In this document: positions 28,841 through 38,144 of the stretch, in pieces | Layout of the letters: every line of letters begins with the position of its first letter | Numbering within the stretch: position 1 is the stretch's first letter | The notes under the pieces: model-generated | The model's input: only the letters and a program-made list of their open reading frames with translations | Databases searched by the model: none | Told to the model about the DNA's origin: nothing | DNA from: Ww85 sp963745765 | Lineage (GTDB): Bacteria; Desulfobacterota; Desulfobulbia; Desulfobulbales; Desulfocapsaceae | Assembly (NCBI GenBank): GCA_963745765.1 | Contig: CAVUYQ010000001.1 | Span: 1-64,000 of the forward strand | Reading direction: 5' to 3' | Length of the DNA stretch: 64,000 nt | Position numbers and translations under genes: made by a program

Positions 28841-29905
28841 TTATTGTTTTAACCGTGTTCCGGGAATATAGCTGCAGAACGGCTCCTGGGCGAGGTAATC
28901 GCCGGTCATGGCGTAGGCCCGTGCGCGACAGCCGCCGCAGACATTGACATATTCGCAGCGCCCGCAGTTGTCGCCATAATTCTTGAAATCCCTGAGTTTA
29001 AGAAACAGTTCGGATTCTTCCCAGATTTTCTTGAACGGTACCTGATGAATGTTTCCGGCACTTTTGGGGAAATAACTGCACGGCAGGACCTCTCCGTCCA
29101 CATCAATCAGACAGATGAGCTGGCCGGCCAGACAACCCTTTGAGCCGCCAGTGGAGAAGTTGAGATTTCTGCGTTTGAAGGGACTGCCCTCCTCTTTGGC
29201 TTTCTGCCGCACAATGCGGTAATAGTGCGGAGCGCAGGTCGGGCGCATCAGTATCTCGGTTTCCTCTTTTTCTACCTGGTAGTGCCATTCAAGTATTTCG
29301 TTGTAGAGTTTTTCCGGGATCAGCTCATCCATGACATCCTCGCCGCGGCCGGTCGGAACTATCAGGAACATGTACCAGGCGGTTGCGCCGAGGGTTTTGA
29401 CCAGTTCGAATATCCGGGGGACTTCGTCCTTGTTGCGGGTGGTGAATGACGAGTTAACGAGGAAGGGAATCTGGTATTCCCTGAATAATTCAATGGCCTT
29501 CATCGTGCCGTCAAAGGCTCCGACCTGGTTGCGGAAATTGTCGTGGGTTTCGGCCCGGGCCCCGTCCAGGCTCAGGGAAACCATTTTTATTTTGCTATCT
29601 ATGATCTTTTTGCAGATATCATCGCTGACCAGGGTACCGTTGGTCGCCAGGCACATGCGCAACCCTTTGTCGGACCCGTAGCGGGCAATGTCGAAAATGT
29701 CGGGGCGCAGCAGTGGCTCGCCGCCCGATAAGACCATGACCGGGTCAGCATAGGAGGAAATATCATCGAGAATGTGTCTTGCCTGTTCAAAAGAAAAGTC
29801 AGGATGACCCTCTGCTTCAAGTGTTGATGAAGAGCGGCAGTGGACACATCTGAGATTGCAGCGCCTGGTTGTTTCCCAGGCAATCCATTTGGCTTCAAAA
29901 TCCAT
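28841..29905 (-). CDS. ahbD: AhbD-like radical SAM heme synthase
   Basis: A radical SAM enzyme of about 354 residues. The cluster-binding CNLRCVHC is at residues 16-23 and the SAM-binding GGE-type motif VLSGGEPLLRPD follows. A SPASM-type C-terminus carries CLAGQLIC and CGRCEYVNVCGGCRARAYAM. The CAPHYYRIVRQKAKEEG and CSYIPG segments match my recollection of AhbD, which oxidatively decarboxylates Fe-coproporphyrin III to heme b. Start chosen at ATG 29905 (MDFEAKWIAWE), where homologues begin, not at the TTG 21 bases upstream. It lies directly upstream of hemE. Confidence 0.88.
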   Translation of the reverse strand: MDFEAKWIAWETTRRCNLRCVHCRSSSTLEAEGHPDFSFEQARHILDDISSYADPVMVLSGGEPLLRPDIFDIARYGSDKGLRMCLATNGTLVSDDICKKIIDSKIKMVSLSLDGARAETHDNFRNQVGAFDGTMKAIELFREYQIPFLVNSSFTTRNKDEVPRIFELVKTLGATAWYMFLIVPTGRGEDVMDELIPEKLYNEILEWHYQVEKEETEILMRPTCAPHYYRIVRQKAKEEGSPFKRRNLNFSTGGSKGCLAGQLICLIDVDGEVLPCSYFPKSAGNIHQVPFKKIWEESELFLKLRDFKNYGDNCGRCEYVNVCGGCRARAYAMTGDYLAQEPFCSYIPGTRLKQ

Positions 29906-30268
29906 TCTATGTATTGGTACTATCAACTATACCGGTCTGCTTGCTGAAAGCCCGGAGCAATCAATAATACGGTAACCTCAAATTTATGGAAACAACAATA
30001 GGCAGACCATCTGTTGCTGTGCATTCAAAGGTTGATGAGATGCCTGCAGTTTCCGGATAGTCTATAAGTATATTTCCTTTTCAGATAACTTCAAAGTGAA
30101 AAGCTGAAAAACAATAATTTCATATGCTTAATCATCCGGCTCGGTAATGCTTTCTAAACAGGGGCAAATAGCGTATAATGCGCAGCCGTATGAACTGTGC
30201 AGCCTTTAATCTTCCCGGGCCTTACCGTCCCGGGATGAGAGGGAACTTTGAGGATTGATGACAGAAAA
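29906..30268. other. Divergent intergenic region, ahbD/hisD
   Basis: Holds the promoters for the leftward ahbD-hemE set and the rightward hisD set. It contains a perfect inverted repeat TCCCGGG/CCCGGGA (30213-30219 and 30229-30235) about 35 bp before hisD, possibly a leader hairpin. I cannot place -35/-10 boxes with confidence. Confidence 0.45.
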
Positions 30269-31572
30269 ATGATAATTACACCACTTGTTGCCGGCAGCCC
30301 GGACGGGAAAAGGAGATAGCCGCACTGCTCAGCCGGTTCCAGGCGGCTGATGAATCGTGTCGCGACAGCGTAGCTGAAATACTGGCTGAGGTCAGGATGA
30401 AGGGAGATGAGGCTGTTCTTGCCTATACTCGCCGATTTGATGCGCCTCAGATGCAGCAGACCGGCTTGGCGCTCACAGCGGCTGAGCTTGCGAAGGCCTA
30501 CGATCTTGTTGATGATAGTTTTATTGCTACCCTGGAGGTGGCAATCACCCGGATTCAGGAGTTTCATGAACGGGAGATGGAGGATTCCTGGCTTAAGACC
30601 CGAGATGACGGTGCCATTGTCGGACGTCTCGTGCGACCCGTTGAGCGAGCGGGTCTCTATGTTCCCGGAGGCCAGGGAGGTTCCACTCCGCTGGTCTCTT
30701 CAGTCCTGATGAACGGCATTCCGGCCGGTATCGCGGGTGTTTCGCAGCGTATTATGGTGACACCGCCATCCGGGGATGGATCAATCAGTCCGCATCTGCT
30801 CGTTGCCGCCCAGGAAATCGGCATTACGGAAATCTTCCGGGCTGGTTCGGCCTGGGCAATTGCAGCCCTTGCTTTTGGTACGCAGACCATTCCAAGGGTT
30901 GATGTAATTGTCGGACCCGGCAACCAGTACGTGACCGAGGCTAAACGCCAGGTTTCAGGCATGGTCCGCATTGACATGATTGCCGGGCCTTCAGAGGTGC
31001 TGATTATTGCGGACAGCTCGGCTGATCCTGTTCATGTGGCAGCCGACATGCTGGCCCAGGCGGAGCATGACCCGCAGGCACTGGCCATCGTCATCACCAC
31101 CGATACCTCCTTGCCGCAGAAGATAGTGGCAGCGCTTGATGATCAACTGCAGTTGCTTGAGCGGACAGCTATCGCCCGCAAGTCGCTGACCAGACGCGGG
31201 CGGATATTTGTTGCGGATTCTTTGCAGGAGGCAATTGATCTGGCCAACGAGATCGCCATTGAACACCTGGAACTGATGATTGAAAATCCCTGGGCTCAGA
31301 TCCCGCACATTCGCCATGCCGGTGCAATTTTCCTCGGAAGTTATACCCCGGAAGCGGCAGGGGATTACCTCGCCGGGCCGAATCATGTGCTGCCGACCAT
31401 GGGTACGGCCCGTTTTGCTTCCGCATTGGGGGTTGAAACCTTCCTGAAGAAAAGTTCCATTATCAGTTATTCGAAGATGGCACTTGAGCAGGATGCCGAG
31501 CATATCATGGCCCTGGCCAGGCTCGAGGGTTTGACGGCGCACGCCGCTTCCGTTGCCAGGAGAATTGATTGA
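30269..31572 (+). CDS. hisD: Histidinol dehydrogenase (N-terminal frameshift)
   Basis: NAD- and zinc-dependent enzyme for the last two steps of histidine synthesis (histidinol to histidine). The main frame from 30397 has RPVERAGLYVPGGQGGSTPL, the NAD-site VGPGNQYVTEAKR, Zn-ligand-type QAEHDPQAL and the catalytic IAIEHLELM. The missing 40 N-terminal residues are found upstream: MIITPLVAGSPDG in a second frame, then EKEIAALLSRFQAADESC in the main frame. The join is a one-base indel near 30308 in an A/G run. The exact start is uncertain; no good ribosome-binding site was seen. Restored length about 434 residues is normal. Confidence 0.92.
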
Positions 31573-31573
31573 G

Positions 31574-32263
31574 GTGGCAGGTCCGAAGCAGGAGCTGAAT
31601 CTGCCGCAGTTTCAGGACCTGCTTGAACGGGGGACCCTGACGCTGGACGTGAGTCTCAGCAATGAGACAGTGGCTCAACTTTTTCGCTATTTCAGCGAGT
31701 TGCGGCACTGGGGCAGAAAGGTTAACCTTGTTTCCAGAGAGAGCAGCGACAGTGCAATTGTCGAGAATCATTTTATCGATTCCCTGGCACTTCTCAGCCT
31801 GCTTGGCCGGCAGCAGGAACGACTGCTTGATGTGGGCAGTGGTGCGGGGTTTCCCGGCCTGGTTTGCAAAACGGCGCGGTCTGACCTGTCGGTCTGCCTG
31901 CTCGAACCGAGATTGAAGCGTGTTTCCTTTCTGAATCATATCGTGCGCAATCTTGGGCTGGACAATATTTCGGTTCTGGCCTTGCGGCTGGAAGATGGTC
32001 TCATGCTGCCGGATGAGGAGCACTATACCTCTGTGGTAAGCAGGGCCGTGACAGATGTCGGTGGTTTTCTGTCTATGTGTGCGCGCTGGTGTCGTCCCGA
32101 TTGCCGGGTAATCTGCATGAAGGGACCCCGCTACCGGGAAGAACTGCAGGAGGCCGGCACATCAATTGACGGCTGGGATCTTGCAAAGGTCAAGGAATAT
32201 CATCTGCCATTCTCGCAGGCGTCACGGACCCTGCTGGTGTTTAGGGGCAGGGAACGTCGGTAA
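31574..32263 (+). CDS. rsmG: 16S rRNA m7G527 methyltransferase
   Basis: SAM-dependent methyltransferase acting on G527 of 16S rRNA. Visible features are LRHWGRKVNLVSRESSDSAI, HFIDSLALL and the SAM loop LLDVGSGAGFPGLV, plus VVSRAVTDVGGFL. The start is placed at GTG 31574, ten bases after AGGAG inside the hisD end; in-frame TTG codons further upstream are less likely. It follows hisD directly, so the two are probably co-transcribed, although their functions are unrelated. Confidence 0.92.
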   Translation: MAGPKQELNLPQFQDLLERGTLTLDVSLSNETVAQLFRYFSELRHWGRKVNLVSRESSDSAIVENHFIDSLALLSLLGRQQERLLDVGSGAGFPGLVCKTARSDLSVCLLEPRLKRVSFLNHIVRNLGLDNISVLALRLEDGLMLPDEEHYTSVVSRAVTDVGGFLSMCARWCRPDCRVICMKGPRYREELQEAGTSIDGWDLAKVKEYHLPFSQASRTLLVFRGRERR

Positions 32264-32304
32264 TTAACGTTTTTTAAATAACTGAATCATTATCAGGTGA
32301 AGAA

Positions 32305-33378
32305 ATGAAAAAAATTGCAGTTCTGGCAGGCGATGGAATAGGTCCTGAAGTTATGGGGGAGGCCATCAAGGTACTGGATGCAATCCAGCATAAGTTCGAC
32401 TTTGCACTGGAATATCAGCATGGTGATGTTGGCGGCATTGCCATAGACAAGCACGGTGAAGCACTCCCCGGGCAGACCCTGGAGCTGTGCGAGCAGAGCG
32501 ATGCGATTCTGTTCGGGTCGGTCGGCGGCCCCAAATGGGAAAGCCTTCCTCCTGAAAAGCAGCCGGAACGCGCAGCCCTGCTGCCACTGCGCAAGCACTT
32601 CGACCTTTTCTGCAACCTGCGTCCGGCCCGGGTCTTCAAATCGCTCACCGGGGCCTGTCCGCTGAGGTCCGACATCGTCGGAGACGGCTTTGATATCCTT
32701 GTCGTTCGCGAACTGACCTCCGGAATCTATTTCGGAACGCCCCGGGGGCGCGAGGGTGCGGGTGCGGAAGAACGGGCTTATGACACCATGGCTTATAAAC
32801 GCGGCGAGATAGAGCGTATCAGCCGGATGGCTTTTGATGCAGCCCGCCTGAGAAGCAGGAAGGTGACCTCCATCGACAAGGCCAATGTCCTGTCGACGAT
32901 GGTGCTCTGGCGCGAAGTGGTAACCGGAATTGCCGTTGAATATCCTGATGTCGAGCTGAACCATCTCTACGTTGATAATGCCACGATGCAGCTTGTGCGC
33001 GACCCGCACCAGTTTGACGTTATGCTCTGTGGAAATATGTTCGGAGACATTATTTCCGACGAAGCCGCCATGTTGACCGGTTCCATGGGACTTTTGGCTT
33101 CTGCCAGCCTGAACGGTGACAAGTTCGGGTTGTATGAGCCGGCCGGCGGCACTGCTCCTGATATCGCCGGTAAAGGAATTGCCAACCCCATTGCTCAAAT
33201 TCTCTCTGCTGCGATGATGCTGCGTTACAGTTTCGGGCTCGATGAGGCTGCCGCAGCTATCGACGAGGCCGTGCAGACGACGCTTGGGAAACACATTTAT
33301 ACCGCAGATCTCACCCGGGACAAGGATGCAGCCCTGAGTACAGCAGCGATGGGTGATGCCATCATAGCCGCATTGTAG
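32305..33378 (+). CDS. leuB: 3-Isopropylmalate dehydrogenase
   Basis: NAD-dependent oxidative decarboxylase of leucine synthesis, 357 residues. Signatures: IAVLAGDGIGPEVM at the N-terminus, SVGGPKWESLP, LRPARVF, LVVRELTSGIYFG, and the metal-binding GNMFGDIISDEAAMLTGSMG. The start ATG follows GTGAAGAA. It lies 41 bp after rsmG. Other leu genes are not in the window. Confidence 0.97.
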   Translation: MKKIAVLAGDGIGPEVMGEAIKVLDAIQHKFDFALEYQHGDVGGIAIDKHGEALPGQTLELCEQSDAILFGSVGGPKWESLPPEKQPERAALLPLRKHFDLFCNLRPARVFKSLTGACPLRSDIVGDGFDILVVRELTSGIYFGTPRGREGAGAEERAYDTMAYKRGEIERISRMAFDAARLRSRKVTSIDKANVLSTMVLWREVVTGIAVEYPDVELNHLYVDNATMQLVRDPHQFDVMLCGNMFGDIISDEAAMLTGSMGLLASASLNGDKFGLYEPAGGTAPDIAGKGIANPIAQILSAAMMLRYSFGLDEAAAAIDEAVQTTLGKHIYTADLTRDKDAALSTAAMGDAIIAAL

Positions 33379-33383
33379 AACTT

Positions 33384-33421
33384 ATCTCTGACAGGTATGG
33401 AAATCTCTGGCAGGTGTGGAA
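33384..33421 (+). repeat. Tandem 19-bp near-duplication before the PRPP-synthetase-like gene
   Basis: ATCTCTGACAGGTATGGAA (33384-33402) is followed directly by ATCTCTGGCAGGTGTGGAA (33403-33421). The second copy overlaps the region where the downstream gene would carry its ribosome-binding site. Two mismatches separate the copies. Confidence 0.75.
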
Positions 33422-33425
33422 ATCG

Positions 33426-34367
33426 ATGATAGCGAGACAGGAAAACCTGGTACTGGTGGCCAATGAGGCCTCGACTCCCCTGGCCCGTAAAACGGCGGCC
33501 TGGCTTGGGGTCAGATTCTTCGAGATGATTCGCAAGCAGTTCACCGACGGGGAAATCTATCATGCCTTTCCCTGTGATATTGCGGAAAAACATCTCGTCA
33601 TTATCGGCGCCACGCATAATGATGTCGCCTACCAGGAATTGCTGGATCTAATCCAGGGGGGGCGTTACTGGAATGCCGCCTCGATTAACGTCGTCATTCC
33701 GTTTCTCGGCTACTCAACAATGGAGCGGACGAAACCCTTTTCCCGGGAAATACCAAAAGGTATTACACGCACGCGGCAGATTTTCCGGGCACGCCCTCAT
33801 TTTGTCGCCTTTATCGATCTGCATTCCGAGGCCGTTATGCATGCCCATGCCGGTGAAATTAGAACCCATCATCTCTGGACCGATGCGCTTGTCGTTGAAA
33901 AAATAAAGAGCCTTGGTCTTTCCGATTTTGTGCTCGTTTCTCCCGATTACGGTTTTTCCAAGCGGGTTGCCCGGTTGGCGAGCTAGCTCGAGTGTCCGCA
34001 CACCGCCGCCGACAAGGACCGCTACGACACCGATAAGACCATTGTCAGCCAGGTTTCAAGCGTGGTCCGCGGGCGCACCGCCATCGTCTGCGATGATATG
34101 ATCAGGACCGGCGGATCTATCATCCAGACGGCCAACCGCTGTCTGGATGCGGGGGCTCGTGAGGTGTACGTGCTGGCAACGCACCTTGTCCTTGCCGGCG
34201 GTGCGCGGGAAAAATTCAGGAAGAGCAGGATAAAAAAGATTCTCGGCTCCGATACTTACCCGCAGGTAGAACCGGATGAACTGCTTGATGTCTATTCAGT
34301 AGCTCCCCATATCGGTCAGATGCTAGAAACGCACCTAATCTCCTCGCTCACGAGGCATGTCTTGTAG
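33426..34367 (+). CDS. PRPP-synthetase-like protein interrupted by an in-frame TAG
   Basis: One continuous frame of 314 codons, broken only by TAG at 33984-33986 (codon 187). The N-terminal part has the family KQFTDGEIYHAFPCD and FIDLHSEAVM segments. After the stop, the same frame continues LECPHTAADKDRYDTDKT and then the PRPP-binding loop TAIVCDDMIRTGGSI. As in ribose-phosphate pyrophosphokinases, the product would make PRPP from ribose-5-phosphate and ATP. However, the sequence is divergent and short of some canonical motifs, so it may be a specialised relative. The TAG lies in a 12-base perfect palindrome, CGAGCTAGCTCG. It could be a mutation, a sequence error or a recoded amber codon. Start is ATG 33426. 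Confidence 0.8.
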
Positions 34368-34400
34368 CCAACTCATCATCCGGATCAACCAACGCGCGCG

Positions 34401-37049
34401 ATGAAACCTGAACTAATCCAGCAGCATCTCCAGCATTCTCTGTTGTTTAAGGATCTCAGTCAGGAGCAGTTGTGTGAAATCATGCCGCAAGTGACGGTTC
34501 GTCACGTGGCAGAGGGTGCTGTCGTCCATCGGAAAGGGGATAAAGCCGATACCTTTTATGTGGTTGCCATCGGTGAACTGGAACTCCTTCTCGAAGGTGA
34601 TGACGGTACTACTGCCATCGTTGGGCGAGTCGGTCCCGGCGGTCATTTCGGAGAAACATCACTGCTCACCTCAAAACTGCAGTCATTGACTATCCGGGCT
34701 CTCTGCGATGTGGTACTGCTCTGCATGAGCGACGTGTTGTTCCTGGAATTGCTGGAAAGAAACCGGATGATCCGGGAGCGCATTGAGATGGCCCTGGCCG
34801 AGCGTTTGAGGATCTCTTTTCAAAACCAGGGAAATGGGATTCTTGCCTGTGATATCAATACCCACGAAGAGATCAGGCTCATCGACATGATGCCGATTAA
34901 TGACGATTCCATCCCGTTCAATGAGGGGGGCGTCGGCAAAGAGCGGGTGATGCGCTCCCAATGCGCCAAAGAGATCCAGCTAGCCATCGAGCGCTTTGCC
35001 GGGATGGATGAACCGGTTCTTCTGACCGGTGAATCGGGAACCGGTCGCCGTCTTATCGCCAAGCAGATCCATCTGCAGGGAAATCAGGCCCATGGACCTT
35101 ATATAGAAATTGATGTCCGGGATTACCATGCCGATGAACTCGCCGAAAAACTCTTCGGCATAAAATACGATCCTTTTCCATTCAGTCAGGCTCGCCAGAC
35201 CGGGGTGCTTGAACAGTTCTGTCGGGGAACAGTCGTCCTCAGGCATCTTGATCGTATCCCATCGGTTGTCCAGAAAAAGCTCGCCGGTGCCCTGGAAACA
35301 TCGACTTTCACCAGAGTAGGCGGCGAGCGGCCGATAGCGCTTCAGGCCCGGCTCATTTTTACCAGTTCGCTGTCGCTGGAGAAAATGAAAGATGATCTGA
35401 AAATCATCGGGGAACTGGCACCTTTACTTGAAGCGAACACCTTCACCGTCGTTCCGCTGCGTTTCCACAAGCGTGACCTGCCCCATCTCATCGATTATTT
35501 CCTCAATCGCTTTAGTCGAGAATATGATAAGAAAATCAGTATGGTATCTCCTGAAACACTGGGTATCCTGATGAACTACGACTGGCCCGGCAACATGACC
35601 GAGCTCTCGGCCGTGATCCAGCGGGCGGTGATGCTCGCCCGGGATGACCAGCTCCTCAGTGATCACCTACTTCTCGGCCTGCCGAAAAGTGAAGGCAAGT
35701 GGGAATTTAACCTGCTGCGAATAAACTGGGTGCGAAAACTCATTGAAAGCAGATTATATCCCCTCCTGCCGCAGGCGGTTGTCGCTATTGTCATTCTTAC
35801 GACCGTGGCGACTCTGTTCTTCGGTCCTTCAGATCCGGAGAAAAACATTGGTATCACGCTCAGTTGGGTTATCGGCTGGCCGCTGCTCTTTTTCTCTTTC
35901 TTTTTCCTGGCCCGGACCTGGTGCTCGGTGTGTACGCTGGCCATGCCGGGAAAGCTGCTGCAGGTGTTGATCAAACCAACGCGTTCTACTCCTCTATTCC
36001 TGAAAACCCATTCCGGCTGGATCATGGCGACCCTGTGCATCATTGTGCTCTGGGTTGAAATCGTCTGGAACGCGTACAAGAATCCGCTTCTTTCCGGTTG
36101 GATTATCCTCGCGGTCACCTCCGGCTCCATTTTCTTCAGCGTGCTTTACAAGCGGCGGGCCTGGTGTCGCTATCTCTGTCCCCTGGGCGCGATCAATGCC
36201 ATTTTTGCCATGCCGTCCATACTGGAAGTACGCGCAAACCGGCATCTCTGCCTGAACCGCTGCACTGATCACGCCTGTTATACCGGAGCAGTCGATGAAG
36301 AGGGTTGTCCGATGTTCAGGCATCCATTCATGGTTGACAATAACCGTGACTGTATCGTTTGTACCAGGTGCATCAAAAACTGTGATAAGCATTCCATTCA
36401 CCTCAATCTTCGTCTGGCTCCCCAGGAGTTATGGGCGCTCGAGGCGCCGCGCCAGGCAGACAGCTTTCTGATAATCGCACTCGGTGCGATTTTTTTCCTC
36501 TTTGCCCTGCATGATCATCTGTATACCGTCATAACCTGGCTGCAGACGAGGTATCCGGAAAGTCTCGGACGCCTTTCTTTCTCTTTCATCGGTTCAGTTA
36601 TTTTCTTTGGCCTGATCTTTATCTTCCAGATCGGTTATTACCTGATGGTCCAGGTTCAGGCCTCCCTGACGAAAATGGATCGGAAAATGTTGCTGCAGCT
36701 ACTCGGATACGGATTTATCCCCATTATTCTCGGGGTCTACCTGGCGGTGCACTTCGAAATATTTGTCAGCCAGACCTGGCGCCTTGTCGCTCATGTCCGT
36801 GAGTTGATCGGCCTGGCCGTCATTAATGAAGGAGCGCGTCTGATCAGTCCTGACGCATCAGCCCTCCTGCAGGTCATCACGGTTGCCGGCGGATGTCTGG
36901 CTTCGCTCTATGCCACCCATCGTATCCTTGATAGAATCAAGGGAGGTGGTATCACCACACGTGATCTTGTTCTGCCCTATAGCTTTCTGGCCGGCTTTAC
37001 GATACTGTTCGTCTTCTTCATGAAAGCCTCCAAGATTATTTTATTTTAG
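34401..37049 (+). CDS. CNB domain - degenerate AAA+ - membrane polyferredoxin fusion
   Basis: 882 residues in a single frame. Residues about 15-125 form a cyclic-nucleotide-binding domain (VGPGGHFGETSLL). Residues about 185-410 resemble the AAA+ domain of sigma54 activators but are degenerate. Walker A is GESGTGRR with Arg replacing Lys, the GAFTGA loop is absent (DPFPFS in its place), Walker B reads VVLRHLD instead of the usual FLDE, and the tail has WPGNMTEL. There is no helix-turn-helix. Instead, from about residue 453, there are several membrane helices, WCSVC (508-511), CRYLCP (589-594), and cysteines 617, 621, 626, 636. CIVCTRCIKNC follows at 651-661, as in NapH/NosR-type proteins. It follows the PRPP-like gene by 33 bp. 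I infer a membrane redox-responsive regulator that cannot hydrolyse ATP normally. Confidence 0.8.
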   Translation: MKPELIQQHLQHSLLFKDLSQEQLCEIMPQVTVRHVAEGAVVHRKGDKADTFYVVAIGELELLLEGDDGTTAIVGRVGPGGHFGETSLLTSKLQSLTIRALCDVVLLCMSDVLFLELLERNRMIRERIEMALAERLRISFQNQGNGILACDINTHEEIRLIDMMPINDDSIPFNEGGVGKERVMRSQCAKEIQLAIERFAGMDEPVLLTGESGTGRRLIAKQIHLQGNQAHGPYIEIDVRDYHADELAEKLFGIKYDPFPFSQARQTGVLEQFCRGTVVLRHLDRIPSVVQKKLAGALETSTFTRVGGERPIALQARLIFTSSLSLEKMKDDLKIIGELAPLLEANTFTVVPLRFHKRDLPHLIDYFLNRFSREYDKKISMVSPETLGILMNYDWPGNMTELSAVIQRAVMLARDDQLLSDHLLLGLPKSEGKWEFNLLRINWVRKLIESRLYPLLPQAVVAIVILTTVATLFFGPSDPEKNIGITLSWVIGWPLLFFSFFFLARTWCSVCTLAMPGKLLQVLIKPTRSTPLFLKTHSGWIMATLCIIVLWVEIVWNAYKNPLLSGWIILAVTSGSIFFSVLYKRRAWCRYLCPLGAINAIFAMPSILEVRANRHLCLNRCTDHACYTGAVDEEGCPMFRHPFMVDNNRDCIVCTRCIKNCDKHSIHLNLRLAPQELWALEAPRQADSFLIIALGAIFFLFALHDHLYTVITWLQTRYPESLGRLSFSFIGSVIFFGLIFIFQIGYYLMVQVQASLTKMDRKMLLQLLGYGFIPIILGVYLAVHFEIFVSQTWRLVAHVRELIGLAVINEGARLISPDASALLQVITVAGGCLASLYATHRILDRIKGGGITTRDLVLPYSFLAGFTILFVFFMKASKIILF

Positions 37050-37239
37050 CAATCAGGCAGCGGTAGGTCACAGCCATACTTTTTGGGTCGCAGTCTTGTT
37101 CACATCTCCAGCCTGTCTTATCTTCTTACTGGTAAGCAATTCGAGCAAGCCATCTCAATTCGTGGAATATCAAGGTGAGGCGGTTCATTTTGGCATTCCT
37201 GCAGGGCCGCAGGGATGTATGAAATGGAAGCAACTTTTC

Positions 37240-37300
37240 TTGACAGGAGGGTAATCAGCTGCTAGGAATATACTTGTCAGATAAGTAGATGTCTGACAAG
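37240..37300 (+). promoter_or_regulatory. Promoter and FadR-type double operator of the hydroxyacid regulator
   Basis: A -35 TTGACA (37240-37245) and a -10 TAGGAA (37263-37268), spacing 17. Right after the -10 lies an inverted repeat CTTGTCAGA/TCTGACAAG (37273-37281 and 37292-37300). Each half also contains a TTGTCnGAnAA-type box, as bound by FadR-subfamily GntR regulators. A near-identical module precedes the TRAP operon. Autoregulation of the downstream GntR gene is the simplest reading. Confidence 0.7.
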
Positions 37301-37334
37301 CTTTGTGCCTGTTTTTCTTCCTTTTGAGGTCACG

Positions 37335-38036
37335 GTGAGTCAGATCAAAAAAATAAGGCTGTCTGAAAGCGTCATTGATGCCATTAAAAAGATGATCGTA
37401 AAAGACAATTTTAAGCCGGGCGAGAAATTCTATTCGGAAAAGGAGTTAACCGGAAAATTACAGGTAAGCCGGTCATCGATTCGTGAAGCCTTGAGGATTC
37501 TTGAAGTTACCGGGCAGGTCCGTGTCAGTCAGGGTAAGGGAATATACATCGCCGATACGCAGGGTGAACGTTTCAAGGAATTTTCTTCATGGCTGAAAAA
37601 TAATGCACAGTCTATCAGGGACAACTTTGAAGTGCGGCTCATAATCGAGCCGAAAGCAGCGCGCAGTGCAGCTGAAAATGCAGGTCCTAAAGATATAGAA
37701 CAGATAGAGGAGGTTTGGGAGCAGTTTGTCGCTTATGCCAGGGAAAACAAGATAGAAGAAGCCATTGTTTGTGATCACCGGTTTCATTGTGCTCTGGCGA
37801 AGGCCACCAAGAATAGAACACTTTATGTTTTGATGAAGGCAATGACCACCACGTTGCCAAATGGCTGGATATCAAGCCTGTATACACCCGGCCGCATGGA
37901 TCAAACGATCCATGAGCATGGGGATATCCTTGCAGCTGTCAAAAAACATGACAAGAGTGGCTCTGAAAACGCCATGACCAGGCATCTGGCGAATGCACTG
38001 CATGATATTACCAAACATTTGAGTGATATCGAGTAA
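37335..38036 (+). CDS. FadR-subfamily GntR regulator of the hydroxyacid cluster
   Basis: About 233 residues. The winged helix includes GKLQVSRSSIREALRILEVTGQV; the C-terminal FCD domain has metal-ligand-type HRFHCALAK and a final HEHGDIL. Start chosen at GTG 37335 after TTGAGG; the longer upstream frame begins without such a site. It lies directly downstream of the double operator and upstream of glycerate 2-kinase, so it probably responds to glycerate, tartronate semialdehyde or a related hydroxyacid (inference from context). Confidence 0.9.
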   Translation: MSQIKKIRLSESVIDAIKKMIVKDNFKPGEKFYSEKELTGKLQVSRSSIREALRILEVTGQVRVSQGKGIYIADTQGERFKEFSSWLKNNAQSIRDNFEVRLIIEPKAARSAAENAGPKDIEQIEEVWEQFVAYARENKIEEAIVCDHRFHCALAKATKNRTLYVLMKAMTTTLPNGWISSLYTPGRMDQTIHEHGDILAAVKKHDKSGSENAMTRHLANALHDITKHLSDIE

Positions 38037-38144
38037 GGGTGAGAGCAGCGTTGGTCAGTCAGCAGGAAAACGGAAGGATAGAGCACAAGCGAGGGGAGCC
38101 GCTCACTTTAAGAAACGTTAAGTACAGCCACTTTATGGATTGAA

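Noticed and set aside
32293..33294. A 333-codon open frame on the minus strand opposite leuB
   Set aside because: leuB is intact with all signatures. The antisense frame has no ribosome-binding site and no recognisable domain.
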